The position numbers were made by a program, and so were the translations under genes. From assembly GCA_018242765.1 (NCBI GenBank), contig JAFEBH010000009.1:358281-422280 (forward strand): a DNA stretch of 64,000 nt, written 5' to 3'. Below, piece after piece: positions 45,815-54,810 of the stretch (the first letter of the stretch is position 1; every line of letters begins with the position of its first letter). The notes under the pieces were generated by a model, which was not told where the DNA came from, searched no databases, and worked only from the letters and a program-made list of their open reading frames with translations. The stretch comes from Nitrospira sp. GTDB taxonomy: Bacteria; Nitrospirota; Nitrospiria; Nitrospirales; Nitrospiraceae.

Positions 45815-46900
45815 ATGGACATGATCGGACAGGTCGCCATCCATCATCGAAAGAAGAGCTTCTCGGACCGCTGGATTGAATATTGTCAGATGCATGGAAT
45901 TCCATACAAGGTCGTAAACTGCCTCGGGTCGGACATTATCGAACAACTCACCTCATGTGACTGTTTGCTGTGGCACTGGAGCCACGGAGATCCGAGCGAA
46001 CAGCTAGTGGCTCGCCATGTCATCACGGCAGCGGAAGCGATGGGGGTTAAAGTGTTCCCAGGTAGCTCCACATGCTGGTATTTTGACGATAAACTGGCCC
46101 AAAAATATCTACTCGAAGCAATCGGGGCACCGTTGGTTCCAACCTATGTATCCTACGACCTAGACGAAGCCTTGCGGTGGATCGATCAAGCGTCTTACCC
46201 AACAGTATTTAAGCTACGTCGAGGAGCCGGCTCCAGCAATGTCAAGCTCGTTCGCAGTGCGGTAGAAGCTCGTGCCTTGGCGAGGCGGGCCTTTTCAGGA
46301 GGATTTTCGCCGATTCCTGACTATGGGCATGATGCTATGAAGCGTTACCGTTCGGCCAGGCGGCGAGGAGATCTATTCAATGTGTTGAAGCGGTTTCCTC
46401 AAGCCTTAGCAACAATTCGAGACAAGAAAAAAATGATGGGGCATGAGAAGGGATATGCATATTTCCAGGATTTCATTTCAGGCAACGATTTTGATACACG
46501 TGTGACAGTCATCGGGAACAGAGCGTTCGCCTATACGAGGAATGTGCGCCCAGGAGATTTCCGGGCGTCCGGCAGTGGCGATGTCGTCTATGATCATCAG
46601 AGAATCAATCGCCAGTGTCTGGAGATTGCTTTTGACGTGGCGCACAAAGTTGGATCGCAGAGTATGGCCTTTGATTTTGTGATGAAGGAAAACCAACCAC
46701 TCATTCTTGAAGTGAGCTATTGTTACATCGCCCGCTTAGTCTATGCCTGCCCCGGCCATTGGGATATCAAGCTGAATCGGCACGAAGGACACGTGTGGCC
46801 TCAAGATGCAATTCTTGTCGACCTATTGAATGGTCTGTGCGGGGCGAACCAATACGGGATTCGACCTGACAACCAGCCGGCAGTCGTCTTAAGTGTGTAG
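45815..46900 (+). CDS. RimK-like ATP-grasp ligase
   Basis: 361 residues. YFDDKLAQKYLLEAIGAPLV begins the ATP-grasp domain (about residue 90), YPTVFKLRRGAGSSNVKLV is its glycine-rich loop, and the C-terminal metal site is QSMAFDFVMKENQPLILEVS. An insert rich in basic residues (RYRSARRRGDLFNVLKRF, about 170-190) lies between. Enzymes of this fold join a carboxylate to an amine through an acyl-phosphate. The acceptor is unknown. A second ATP-grasp type beside TupA, pointing to two different amide bonds. Confidence 0.87.
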   Translation: MDMIGQVAIHHRKKSFSDRWIEYCQMHGIPYKVVNCLGSDIIEQLTSCDCLLWHWSHGDPSEQLVARHVITAAEAMGVKVFPGSSTCWYFDDKLAQKYLLEAIGAPLVPTYVSYDLDEALRWIDQASYPTVFKLRRGAGSSNVKLVRSAVEARALARRAFSGGFSPIPDYGHDAMKRYRSARRRGDLFNVLKRFPQALATIRDKKKMMGHEKGYAYFQDFISGNDFDTRVTVIGNRAFAYTRNVRPGDFRASGSGDVVYDHQRINRQCLEIAFDVAHKVGSQSMAFDFVMKENQPLILEVSYCYIARLVYACPGHWDIKLNRHEGHVWPQDAILVDLLNGLCGANQYGIRPDNQPAVVLSV

Positions 46901-46976
46901 AAGCTGTGTATCTATGAATTCACCTCGATGAACAATTGACGATGCCGACCATGGCCCGTAGTGGCGGCTCAATATT

Positions 46977-48161
46977 ATGCTTGATTCCCCAAATACTCGT
47001 GCAGGGGTTGCAATACCAATAGCCAAGCACGTGGGACCTTGTCCCCCCGCGTTCTTGGAGTACGCCTGGTATGTGAGCCTTGTGTACGCATACCTGGGGG
47101 CTGCGTGGGGGATCGCTGTCCCTGCTGTAGGCGGAGCAATTTTAGTGCTCCTAGCTGTCGCCTGTGTGTTGAGCATTGGTGATCGAGTCATATCGCTCTG
47201 CAGGCCGGTCGCATGGGGCTTCTACGCGGGAATCTTCGTGGTTTTAATAGAGGTGATTTTTCATAACCTTACCGAAGGGGCGATGCCTGAACTCATAGCC
47301 TTTATTGGATGGCTTGCCCTTTTGATCATTGTCCAAACACTCGCTCTGCGCCCTAACTTTCTGCACCACTTTGCCCTGGTGGCTTTAGTAATTGGCATCG
47401 CATCCTTGCCCTATCTCAATGTCCGTAGCGTCGGCGGAGTTGTGCGGGCTTGGGCTTCGGGGACAGGAATTTCAAATCCTAATGTGTTGGGGATGTGGTT
47501 CGGTTTTTGCACGGTGTATTTTCTCTTTTGGGGATTTCAATGTCGAACATTTGTCTGGCGAGCGGCTTCGTGGGGTGTAGCGGTGGGTTCGTTCTACATT
47601 GTTACGCTAACAGTGAGCCGTGCTCCACTATTGGGGATCGCCCTCGCCTGTATCGTGGGATTTCGGTCGGCTCTTAAACGGAGTTTTGTCCCGGTCGTAT
47701 CGTTCGTCCTTGTGTTGTGTCTGATCTATGTGTCAGGCGTGTTTGATGAGGAGCTAGGCCAATACGCCTCTCGAGGGATAGAGGAGTCCGGGAGAGGAAG
47801 GTTGTGGCCAGCAGCAGTGGAGCGGATATTCAATTCACCATGGGTAGGAGTTGGCTTGGATGACATACGAATAAGGACCAGATCCGGGAAGGAAATGAAT
47901 CCACACAACCCGGTCCTCCATATTGCTCTCGGAGCAGGACTTATTCCAGTCATCTGTTTTCTCGGTTATCTCGTTCGAGTGGGATTTGGAGTTCGTGGCA
48001 TGATGCAGCGAGTGCAAGTCGGAGAAGCGTCACTGCTTCTTCCGCTGGTGGCATTTGGAATGTTTGAACTGATGATGCTCGACATGGCGTTTATGTCCCC
48101 CTGGGTGGTGGTCATATTTGGTTTGGTTGCGGGGAGATTTGAAGCTCGTGATCCTCGGTGA
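46977..48161 (+). CDS. O-antigen ligase / Wzy-like polymerase
   Basis: 394 residues with about 10-12 membrane helices. A large periplasmic loop between the later helices carries the Wzy_C motif: GIEESGRGRLWPAAVERI, then NSPWVGVGLDDIRIRT and NPHNPVLHIALGAGLIPVI. Such proteins either polymerise repeat units or ligate glycan to a lipid or protein. In an ABC-exported pathway a polymerase is not normally needed, so ligation to an acceptor is the likelier role, unless a flippase exists outside the window. Start ATG 46977 (no strong SD). Confidence 0.88.
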   Translation: MLDSPNTRAGVAIPIAKHVGPCPPAFLEYAWYVSLVYAYLGAAWGIAVPAVGGAILVLLAVACVLSIGDRVISLCRPVAWGFYAGIFVVLIEVIFHNLTEGAMPELIAFIGWLALLIIVQTLALRPNFLHHFALVALVIGIASLPYLNVRSVGGVVRAWASGTGISNPNVLGMWFGFCTVYFLFWGFQCRTFVWRAASWGVAVGSFYIVTLTVSRAPLLGIALACIVGFRSALKRSFVPVVSFVLVLCLIYVSGVFDEELGQYASRGIEESGRGRLWPAAVERIFNSPWVGVGLDDIRIRTRSGKEMNPHNPVLHIALGAGLIPVICFLGYLVRVGFGVRGMMQRVQVGEASLLLPLVAFGMFELMMLDMAFMSPWVVVIFGLVAGRFEARDPR

Positions 48162-48385
48162 GGGTAGTGACTGCCTGAACGCAAAATGAGGGAAGTGTAT
48201 TGTTCCGCGCACCTCACATTGGAACGCATTCTCACCCGGATGTCTTTCTGACTTCTATTAGTAAGTGAAATGCGATCTCGGTGTGCCTCTATTTTCTATC
48301 CGCTGATTGATTCTGGAGCAATCTGTTTGAGAGACGGAGAAAAAGAAGGAGAGGATTTCTGGAATGTGAAGCTGAGGCGTAACTG

Positions 48386-49579
48386 TTGGATAAAATCCAG
48401 AAGGCGGTGGTGTTGAAAAGCACTGGGGACATTGTGCTCAATAGAGAGCCAAGCCGGTGTCGACTTCTGTATGTGATCGGACAACTTGGCCTTGGTGGAG
48501 CAGAGCGCCAACTCTATTACTTGCTCTCGCATCTAGAGGGTTCTAGGTATTACCCATGTGTAGTGGTGTGGAACTATGATCCGGATGAAAAGTACTATCG
48601 AGCGATTGACGCGCTGCAGCTTCCGATATACGGATTGCCTACGCAGTGGTCTCCGCTTGTTAAACTTCAGGCACTTCGTAAGTTAACTCAACGGCTTGCT
48701 CCCGAGGTGATTCACTCGTACGTGTTTTTTACCAACTTTGCTGCCGCTTATGCGGCATGCAGGACTGGTGCACTGGCAGTTGGATCTCTACGCAGTGACA
48801 TGGTCAGAAGTCTACAGTCTGGGGGGGCGTTACGAGGGATATTGAACAGTCGGTGGCCGAGGTGCCACATATCAAATAGTGCCGTATGTGCTGAGACAGC
48901 ACGCCGACATTCTTCTTTTTTCGTTCCGAGGCAGTATGTTGTGGTACGAAACGGGTTGGATTTGGCAAGCTTTCGTACGCCTGAGAATGCATTCGAAATA
49001 CGAGGGTATGTCGCCAGTGTGGGGTCCTTGTTGCCCGTCAAGCGGTGGGACCGATTGGTGAAAGCCGTACAGAAGGTCCTGAGTGTCGGGATTAAAGATG
49101 TGCGCTTTCGTCTCGCAGGGGATGGCCCTCTCCGGCAAACTCTTCGGCAATTGGCAGAAGATCTTGGCGTCTCTCATGCCATAGAGTTTCTCGGTGCAGT
49201 TCATGACATTCCCGCCTTCTTGCAAGGCGCGAAATTTTTAGTCCATACATCCGATAGCGAAGGGTGCCCGAATGCCGTGATGGAGGCTATGGCAGCCGGA
49301 CGTGCGGTTATCGCAACGGACGTTGGAGACATTCCACATCTCGTGCAGGACGGTAAGACTGGCTTCGTCGTTCAGCGAGACGATAGCGAAGCTCTTCTAG
49401 ATCGTATTGTGACATTATTGACTGACGCTGACCTTTGTCGGCAGATGGGAAGTAAGGCTCGCGAAAAAGCTGAACAGGAATTCGATCTCTCTTCATTCGT
49501 GGCAAGAACGTTGGATGCATACAGAACCGTTGGCTGGAAGGATGAGAGCCATCCTCAGCGCATTAATAAGGTGCGATGA
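48386..49579 (+). CDS. GT4 family glycosyltransferase
   Basis: 397 residues with TTG as the apparent start; no better start lies between it and the family N-terminus. Family marks: LLYVIGQLGLGGAERQLYYL, YVASVGSLLPVKRWDRLVKA, and the catalytic loop VHTSDSEGCPNAVMEAMAAG followed by RAVIATDVGDIPHLVQDGK. A cytoplasmic retaining enzyme, donor unknown. The 224 bases upstream of it hold no gene. Followed closely by another GT4. Confidence 0.9.
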   Translation: MDKIQKAVVLKSTGDIVLNREPSRCRLLYVIGQLGLGGAERQLYYLLSHLEGSRYYPCVVVWNYDPDEKYYRAIDALQLPIYGLPTQWSPLVKLQALRKLTQRLAPEVIHSYVFFTNFAAAYAACRTGALAVGSLRSDMVRSLQSGGALRGILNSRWPRCHISNSAVCAETARRHSSFFVPRQYVVVRNGLDLASFRTPENAFEIRGYVASVGSLLPVKRWDRLVKAVQKVLSVGIKDVRFRLAGDGPLRQTLRQLAEDLGVSHAIEFLGAVHDIPAFLQGAKFLVHTSDSEGCPNAVMEAMAAGRAVIATDVGDIPHLVQDGKTGFVVQRDDSEALLDRIVTLLTDADLCRQMGSKAREKAEQEFDLSSFVARTLDAYRTVGWKDESHPQRINKVR

Positions 49580-49655
49580 TGAAGCATGACATCTGATCGA
49601 TCGGGTATCAATGGTATCTGTAGCCGGAAAGCGCCTACATGAGGAAGAGGCGGGA

Positions 49656-50792
49656 ATGCGAATCTTGGCTGTAACTAATATGTATCCCACGGTCCGTCAT
49701 CCAGCGGTGGGGAATTTTATTCGCCAACAGATCGTTGGACTCAGACGTATCGGCCTTGAGGTCGAAGTGCTATTTATTAATCGGGTCCAAGGAGGAATGG
49801 GCTCGTATTTTAGACTCGCAACAGAAGTGCAAGATCGTATCGAACGGTTTCAACCAGACCTTGTCCATGTCATGTATGGAGGTGTGTTGTCAGAGCGGGT
49901 CACAAAAGTCGTTAAGGAGAGGCCGATCGTGGTTTCCTTCTGCGGCTCGGATCTGTTGGGCGAATACCTGTCTGGAGCTCTTAGGGGTGTTTTGAGTGAG
50001 TGCGGAGTCTTTGCCTCATGCCTCGCCGCTTGGCGGGCGGATGGTGTGATCGTTAAATCTCGAAATCTCGAATCGGCCCTTCCAGCTTCAGTTGATCGAT
50101 CAAAGGTGAGAATCATCCCAAATGGTATTAGCCTTGAGCGTTTCAAACCGATTGACCAGACGGATTCTCAGAAGAAGTTAGGGTGGAAGCTCAACAAGTT
50201 CCACGTCCTGTTCCCTGCCAACAACGGCGATCTTGTTAAACGACCTGGTCTAGCACAAGCAGCGATCGAGATGGCCAATGAATTGGGATTGGGCGTAGAA
50301 ATGCATCCGCTTTTAGGGGTGCCTCATGAGGAAGTTCCACTCTGGCTGAATGCCAGCGATGTGGTGCTATTGACCTCTTCGCACGAGGGGTCACCAAATG
50401 TGATTAAAGAAGCGTTGGCGTGCAATGTACCAGTTGTTTCAGTTGATGTGGGGGATGTGCGAGAGCGAATTGATGGCATTGACGGCTGCCATATTGCGTT
50501 GCCAGATCCTTGCGATTTGGTTGCCAAGCTGGCCTTGGTGAAATCGAGGGGGAGGCGGATAGCTGGACGCGAAAGGATAAGGTGCCTTTCATTGGAAAAC
50601 GTTTCGCTCAGTCTAAATGATTTTTACCGCCGAACCGTGGAATCCTACCACAGGCAGAAAGAAGTAGGTCGATCGCGAGTAAACGCAAAGGCGTTAGTTG
50701 AGTTCTATGGGTTGTTCCAGGCGAGAAGGGAAACGATAAAGAAAGTAATCAAAGAAACGTTACACCATGGATCAATAAGAGGTCTTCCTTGA
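49656..50792 (+). CDS. GT4 family glycosyltransferase
   Basis: 378 residues from ATG 49656, which has GAGGAAGAGGCGGGA just ahead. GT-B fold: LAVTNMYPTVRHPAVGNFIR, IPNGISLERFKPIDQTDSQK and LTSSHEGSPNVIKEALACNV (E-x7-E), then PVVSVDVGDV. An earlier in-frame ATG at 49611 would add 15 residues and has a poorer ribosome site. Its 3' end overlaps the tail of the oppositely oriented beta-helix gene by 21 bases. Confidence 0.9.
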   Translation: MRILAVTNMYPTVRHPAVGNFIRQQIVGLRRIGLEVEVLFINRVQGGMGSYFRLATEVQDRIERFQPDLVHVMYGGVLSERVTKVVKERPIVVSFCGSDLLGEYLSGALRGVLSECGVFASCLAAWRADGVIVKSRNLESALPASVDRSKVRIIPNGISLERFKPIDQTDSQKKLGWKLNKFHVLFPANNGDLVKRPGLAQAAIEMANELGLGVEMHPLLGVPHEEVPLWLNASDVVLLTSSHEGSPNVIKEALACNVPVVSVDVGDVRERIDGIDGCHIALPDPCDLVAKLALVKSRGRRIAGRERIRCLSLENVSLSLNDFYRRTVESYHRQKEVGRSRVNAKALVEFYGLFQARRETIKKVIKETLHHGSIRGLP

Positions 50793-52067
50793 GTGCAAAC
50801 AGAACTTGTCATCCTGTCCTAGTCCTAGTGAATTGGTGAGTGGTGAAGTTGAGTCTGGTTCACAAAATTCAAAGGCTCCGATGTCCGGAGCCTGATCCTT
50901 CACTGGTGGGACTCCGGTGGTGGTTCCGCGGTTGATGGCTGCGCTTTCTGCTGTGAGTCGAAAGTCGTGCTGGGATTTGTTGGCAAATCCTAGATTGGTA
51001 CTATGCTCAATGTTGCTAAAGAACGTTACTCCTGCAACGGCAGGTCCTGTTTTCTCAAGGGTGTCACTGAGGTTATGGCTCACCACTACCCGAAAGGCTG
51101 ATAATGAATAGGCGATGATCATTCCTGTCTGAGCCTCACTCGAGATATTGTTTGCGATGTTGGCGCCGTTGATCGTCTTGGCCAAAAGAATGTGCCCGTT
51201 CGGCTTTCCCGTGGGACTTCGGCCGGAAAACGTGTTGTGGTAGATCTCAAGGTTTGTCGTTGTTCCGTTCGGTTTGTAGACATGAATCGGCCATCCGCGG
51301 TTTGTGTCGAAAATCACGTTCCTTCGAACGATGGTATTCGATGTCGCTTTAATGTAGATGCCGTGATCGTTTTGTGCGCGGATGGTACGACATCCGTTTT
51401 CAGCGTTCCGTAATCTGCCGATGCTGTAGATCTGATTGTTCTCGACAAGGACGTCAGCTGTTTCGTGGATGCCGATACCAGAAATTCCATAGGATGAGTC
51501 GGAGCAGACCGTCTTGCCGATATGGTGAATGAAATTTGACCTCGCGATCCCGCCGGTTGCCGAAGAAGTAAACTCGATGCCAGCAAGACTCATCACGTTG
51601 CCATTATTGGCTCCTCCGCTGATATCGAATCCTTCAATGATGTAGTAGGGGCGGGTAAGATAAAACCCGGCGTTCAGGCCGTTCTTAGAACTGGGTACGA
51701 TGATTGCAGCTCCTCGTGGCACGTCGCTCTTGATGGTGATAGGCTGCAACTTAGTGCCCTGGGGAGCATGTTTGGATGCATAGACTGTTACCCCACTTCC
51801 GTTGTCGGCTGTGTAGGTACCTTTTCGGACTACACAGGTATCACCGGCTTGGATGGGAGCTGATGCACATTTTTGTGGGTTGCGCCAGGGGTGATTGAAT
51901 GTGCCGGGATTGGAATCATTGCCTGTCGTAGCGACATAGTATATGGTTCCATATGTTATGTCACCTCCGAAAAGAATGAGCAGAGTGCTAATTCCGGAGA
52001 GTAGATATAGCTGACTCGCTTGAGCAAGGTTTTTCGTTATATGGGTTATTCTGGAGAAAAGCTTCAC
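50772..52067 (-). CDS. Secreted right-handed beta-helix protein (first of two)
   Basis: 431 residues. A hydrophobic signal (SQLYLLSGISTLLILFG, about 19-35) is followed by YYVATTGNDSNPGTFNHPW, the DUF1565-like entry to a parallel beta helix, and then many Asn-rich coils (HNTFSGRSPTG, NNISSEAQTG). The fold is that of pectate lyases, epimerases and phage-like lyases. No catalytic triad is certain. GTG start with AAGAAGGA upstream. Paralogous to the gene at 62152-63423. It lies on the opposite strand within the exopolysaccharide locus, so it likely acts on the secreted glycan. Confidence 0.85.
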   Translation of the reverse strand: MKLFSRITHITKNLAQASQLYLLSGISTLLILFGGDITYGTIYYVATTGNDSNPGTFNHPWRNPQKCASAPIQAGDTCVVRKGTYTADNGSGVTVYASKHAPQGTKLQPITIKSDVPRGAAIIVPSSKNGLNAGFYLTRPYYIIEGFDISGGANNGNVMSLAGIEFTSSATGGIARSNFIHHIGKTVCSDSSYGISGIGIHETADVLVENNQIYSIGRLRNAENGCRTIRAQNDHGIYIKATSNTIVRRNVIFDTNRGWPIHVYKPNGTTTNLEIYHNTFSGRSPTGKPNGHILLAKTINGANIANNISSEAQTGMIIAYSLSAFRVVVSHNLSDTLEKTGPAVAGVTFFSNIEHSTNLGFANKSQHDFRLTAESAAINRGTTTGVPPVKDQAPDIGAFEFCEPDSTSPLTNSLGLGQDDKFCLHSRKTSY

Positions 52068-52204
52068 TTGAGCGTCCTTCTTTTACAGTATCACAACGTC
52101 TCGGGCTTCTGTCCGAGAATAATGCATGGGATGATGACGTAATGGAACCTGGAGTGACTCGTTAGAAAGATTCTCTTGGTATGAGGCAAGGAGACTTGAT
52201 ATCG

Positions 52205-53263
52205 ATGGAGGTCACAGGGAATCCTCGACCAGGTGTGTTGTTGATTGGTAACTTCCTTGTAGGAGGGAGTGGAACTCGAGGGGTTGGCCAAGATCTTGCT
52301 ATTGCGCTGAGGAGGGCAGGTTGGTCAGTGGTCACGAGTTCTTCCTGCCGTGGCCGTGTAACACGCTTATTGGACTTTCTATCGGCTGTTTGGAGATACC
52401 GTAGCCAATATACTGTGGCGCATGTCGATGTATACAGCGGTCTGGCGTTTGTATGGGCGGAGTTGATCTGTTGGGCTTTAAGAAGGCTCAATAGACCGTA
52501 TATCTTGACGCTTCGTGGAGGCAATCTCCCTGTATTTGCTCGGAACACCGGCGACCGTGTTTCACGCCTAATACAAAGCGCAACAATCGTGACGACACCA
52601 TCGGCTTATCTCTATGAACAGATGAGGCCTTATCGCCAGGAAATGGTTTTGTTGCCAAATCCATTGGATTTGTCGAGATATTCATTCAACCACCGAACGC
52701 ATCCGACGCCGACATTAGTATGGTTGCGGGCTTTTCATGATATCTACAACCCCACGCTTTCCGTCCGTGTAGTCGCTAATCTGGTGAAGGAGTTCCCGGA
52801 TGTTTGCTTGATCATGGTGGGGCCGGATAAGGGCGATGGGAGTCTCCAGGCAACAATGAGGCTAGTTGAGAAACTTGGCATTACGCAAAGAGTGACATGG
52901 ACCGGCCCGGTCTCAAAAGAAGAAGTTCCACAAATGCTTCATAAGGGTGATATCCTTCTGAATACGCCTCGTGTGGACAACACTCCAGTGAGTGTATTAG
53001 AGGCCATGGCAAGTGGGTTGTGTATTGTTAGTACGAACGTAGGAGGTATTCCATATCTGCTCGAACACGAGCGTGATGCGCTTCTTGTTCCAGATAATGA
53101 TGAAATGGCGATGGCGAGCGCCGTCCGGCGTTTCTTAACCGAAGAGGGGTTAGCTGAGCGACTATCGAGGAACGCGCGTCGAAAGGCCGAACCATGTGAT
53201 TGGTCGACGATTCTTCCAAGATGGGAAAAGATGTTTATCGATATAGGAAGCAATCCCACATGA
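52205..53263 (+). CDS. GT4 family glycosyltransferase
   Basis: 352 residues from ATG 52205, which has AAGGAG upstream; ATG 52181 is possible. GT-B: LIGNFLVGGSGTRGVGQDLA (UDP-sugar acceptor-side loop), YILTLRGGNLPVFARNTG, TPTLVWLRAFHDIYNPTLSV and the catalytic loop NTPRVDNTPVSVLEAMASGL then GGIPYLLEHERDALLV. A shorter N-half than its neighbours. The stop overlaps the next ATG (ATGA), so it is coupled to the PaaK-like enzyme. Confidence 0.9.
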   Translation: MEVTGNPRPGVLLIGNFLVGGSGTRGVGQDLAIALRRAGWSVVTSSSCRGRVTRLLDFLSAVWRYRSQYTVAHVDVYSGLAFVWAELICWALRRLNRPYILTLRGGNLPVFARNTGDRVSRLIQSATIVTTPSAYLYEQMRPYRQEMVLLPNPLDLSRYSFNHRTHPTPTLVWLRAFHDIYNPTLSVRVVANLVKEFPDVCLIMVGPDKGDGSLQATMRLVEKLGITQRVTWTGPVSKEEVPQMLHKGDILLNTPRVDNTPVSVLEAMASGLCIVSTNVGGIPYLLEHERDALLVPDNDEMAMASAVRRFLTEEGLAERLSRNARRKAEPCDWSTILPRWEKMFIDIGSNPT

Positions 53264-54684
53264 GAGACGTACTGCTGAAAGCTTACCATAACCTGCCTGG
53301 GCCGTTCCGCTCGGTAGCGGCTAGTCTACGAGGGCTGTACCTTCGATCCTGGCGATACGGTCCGGAGACCGATCGTCTCGTGGAAGAAGCACTCGAGCGA
53401 GAAACCTGGACGTTAGATCGATGGAAGACCTGGCAGGAGGAACGGCTAGCATTTGTGCTTCACCGTGCGGCCACACAGGTGCCATATTATCGAGAACACT
53501 GGGCCGTACGTCGGCGGCAAGGGGACAAAGCTTCATGGGATTACCTGGAGAATTGGCCCATCTTGGAGAAAGAGTCGGTCAGAGAGAATCCTCGAGCATT
53601 CCTGGCAGATGACTGTGACGTGCAGAAGATGTTCTGTGAGCAAACAAGTGGAACTACCGGGAAACCCATGACTCTATGGTGGAGTTTGAAGACCGTCCGA
53701 GGGTGGTACGCGCTTGCGGAAGCTCGGTGGCGCAAGTGGCATGGAGTGTCTCGCCATGATCGCTGGATCATATTGGGTGGACAGTTAGTCGTTCCGGCTA
53801 ATCAGTTAAAGCCTCCGTTCTGGGTCTGGAATCAAGGGTTAAATCAACTCTATATGTCGACGTATCATTTATCGCCTCAGCTCTCCAGATACTATCTAGA
53901 TGCGATTGCCCGATATCGACCTGTGTACATGATGGGGTATTCATCAGCTATGGCTTCACTTGCAGAAGCGGTCCGAGCGTCAGGTCGGCAGGATCTCCGA
54001 ATGACTGTCGCAACAAGCAATGCGGAACCGCTATATGATTATCAACGAACGACAATTGCCGAAGCCTTTCAATGTCCGGTGCGAGAAACATATGGAATGG
54101 GAGAGATCGTTGTCCATGCGTCTGAATGCACCGTGGGGCGCTTGCACCTATGGCCGGAAGTCGGCAAGGTGGAGATCATGGATGATGGCAGCCTATTCAC
54201 TGATGATCGTTCGGGAGAGCTCGTGTGTACCGGGTTGTTTAATGTCGATATGCCCCTCATCCGTTACAAGGTGGGGGATCGTGCAAAGCTCCAGGGCGGA
54301 ATTTCTACCTGTGGCTGCGGACGATCTTTGCCTGAAATCTCACGTATTGAAGGCAGAAGTAACGATGTGCTCATCGCGCCGGATGGTCGGCGCGTGTACT
54401 GGATCAACCCCGTATTTTATGGTCTTCCTGTGCGAGAAGCCCAAATTGTACAGGAGGAGTTGGAACGCCTGTGCGTACGGTATGTGCCGGCTATGGGATG
54501 GACAGATGAGACGAAACGTTCAATTATTGATCGGATTCAGGCAAGAATGGGAAAAATCGAAGTGAGTATGGAGCGGGTAGAGAGCATCCCTCGGGGAGCC
54601 AACGGTAAGTTTCGAGCGGTGGTCTCTAAAATATTCGTACGGAATAGCGCGAATGGCCATGTGCCGAGCGCACAATCGCCCTGA
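53260..54684 (+). CDS. PaaK/CapK-like adenylate-forming enzyme
   Basis: 474 residues from ATG 53260. AMP-binding core: MFCEQTSGTTGKPMTLW (P-loop, about 132-148), MMGYSSAMASLAEAVR, TYGMGEIVVHASEC, then TGLFNVDMPLIRYKVGD and a short C-terminal lid (GANGKFRAVVSKIF). A CGCG pair near 350 may bind a metal. PaaK-type enzymes activate acids as acyl-AMP and transfer them to CoA. Homologues in capsule clusters (CapK) probably activate an acyl group for sugar decoration. Coupled to the preceding GT4; precedes the Asn-synthase-like gene. Confidence 0.87.
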   Translation: MRDVLLKAYHNLPGPFRSVAASLRGLYLRSWRYGPETDRLVEEALERETWTLDRWKTWQEERLAFVLHRAATQVPYYREHWAVRRRQGDKASWDYLENWPILEKESVRENPRAFLADDCDVQKMFCEQTSGTTGKPMTLWWSLKTVRGWYALAEARWRKWHGVSRHDRWIILGGQLVVPANQLKPPFWVWNQGLNQLYMSTYHLSPQLSRYYLDAIARYRPVYMMGYSSAMASLAEAVRASGRQDLRMTVATSNAEPLYDYQRTTIAEAFQCPVRETYGMGEIVVHASECTVGRLHLWPEVGKVEIMDDGSLFTDDRSGELVCTGLFNVDMPLIRYKVGDRAKLQGGISTCGCGRSLPEISRIEGRSNDVLIAPDGRRVYWINPVFYGLPVREAQIVQEELERLCVRYVPAMGWTDETKRSIIDRIQARMGKIEVSMERVESIPRGANGKFRAVVSKIFVRNSANGHVPSAQSP

Positions 54685-54810
54685 TATGATGAGATGGCGT
54701 CATCTGAATCGATTCAGTGATCTTTTGATAAGGACATTAGAGCTGACTGTCTGATTGCAGAGATAAAGTTCTTCCGTGCTATTCCAAGGAGTAACGGTGA
54801 AATCACTTGT

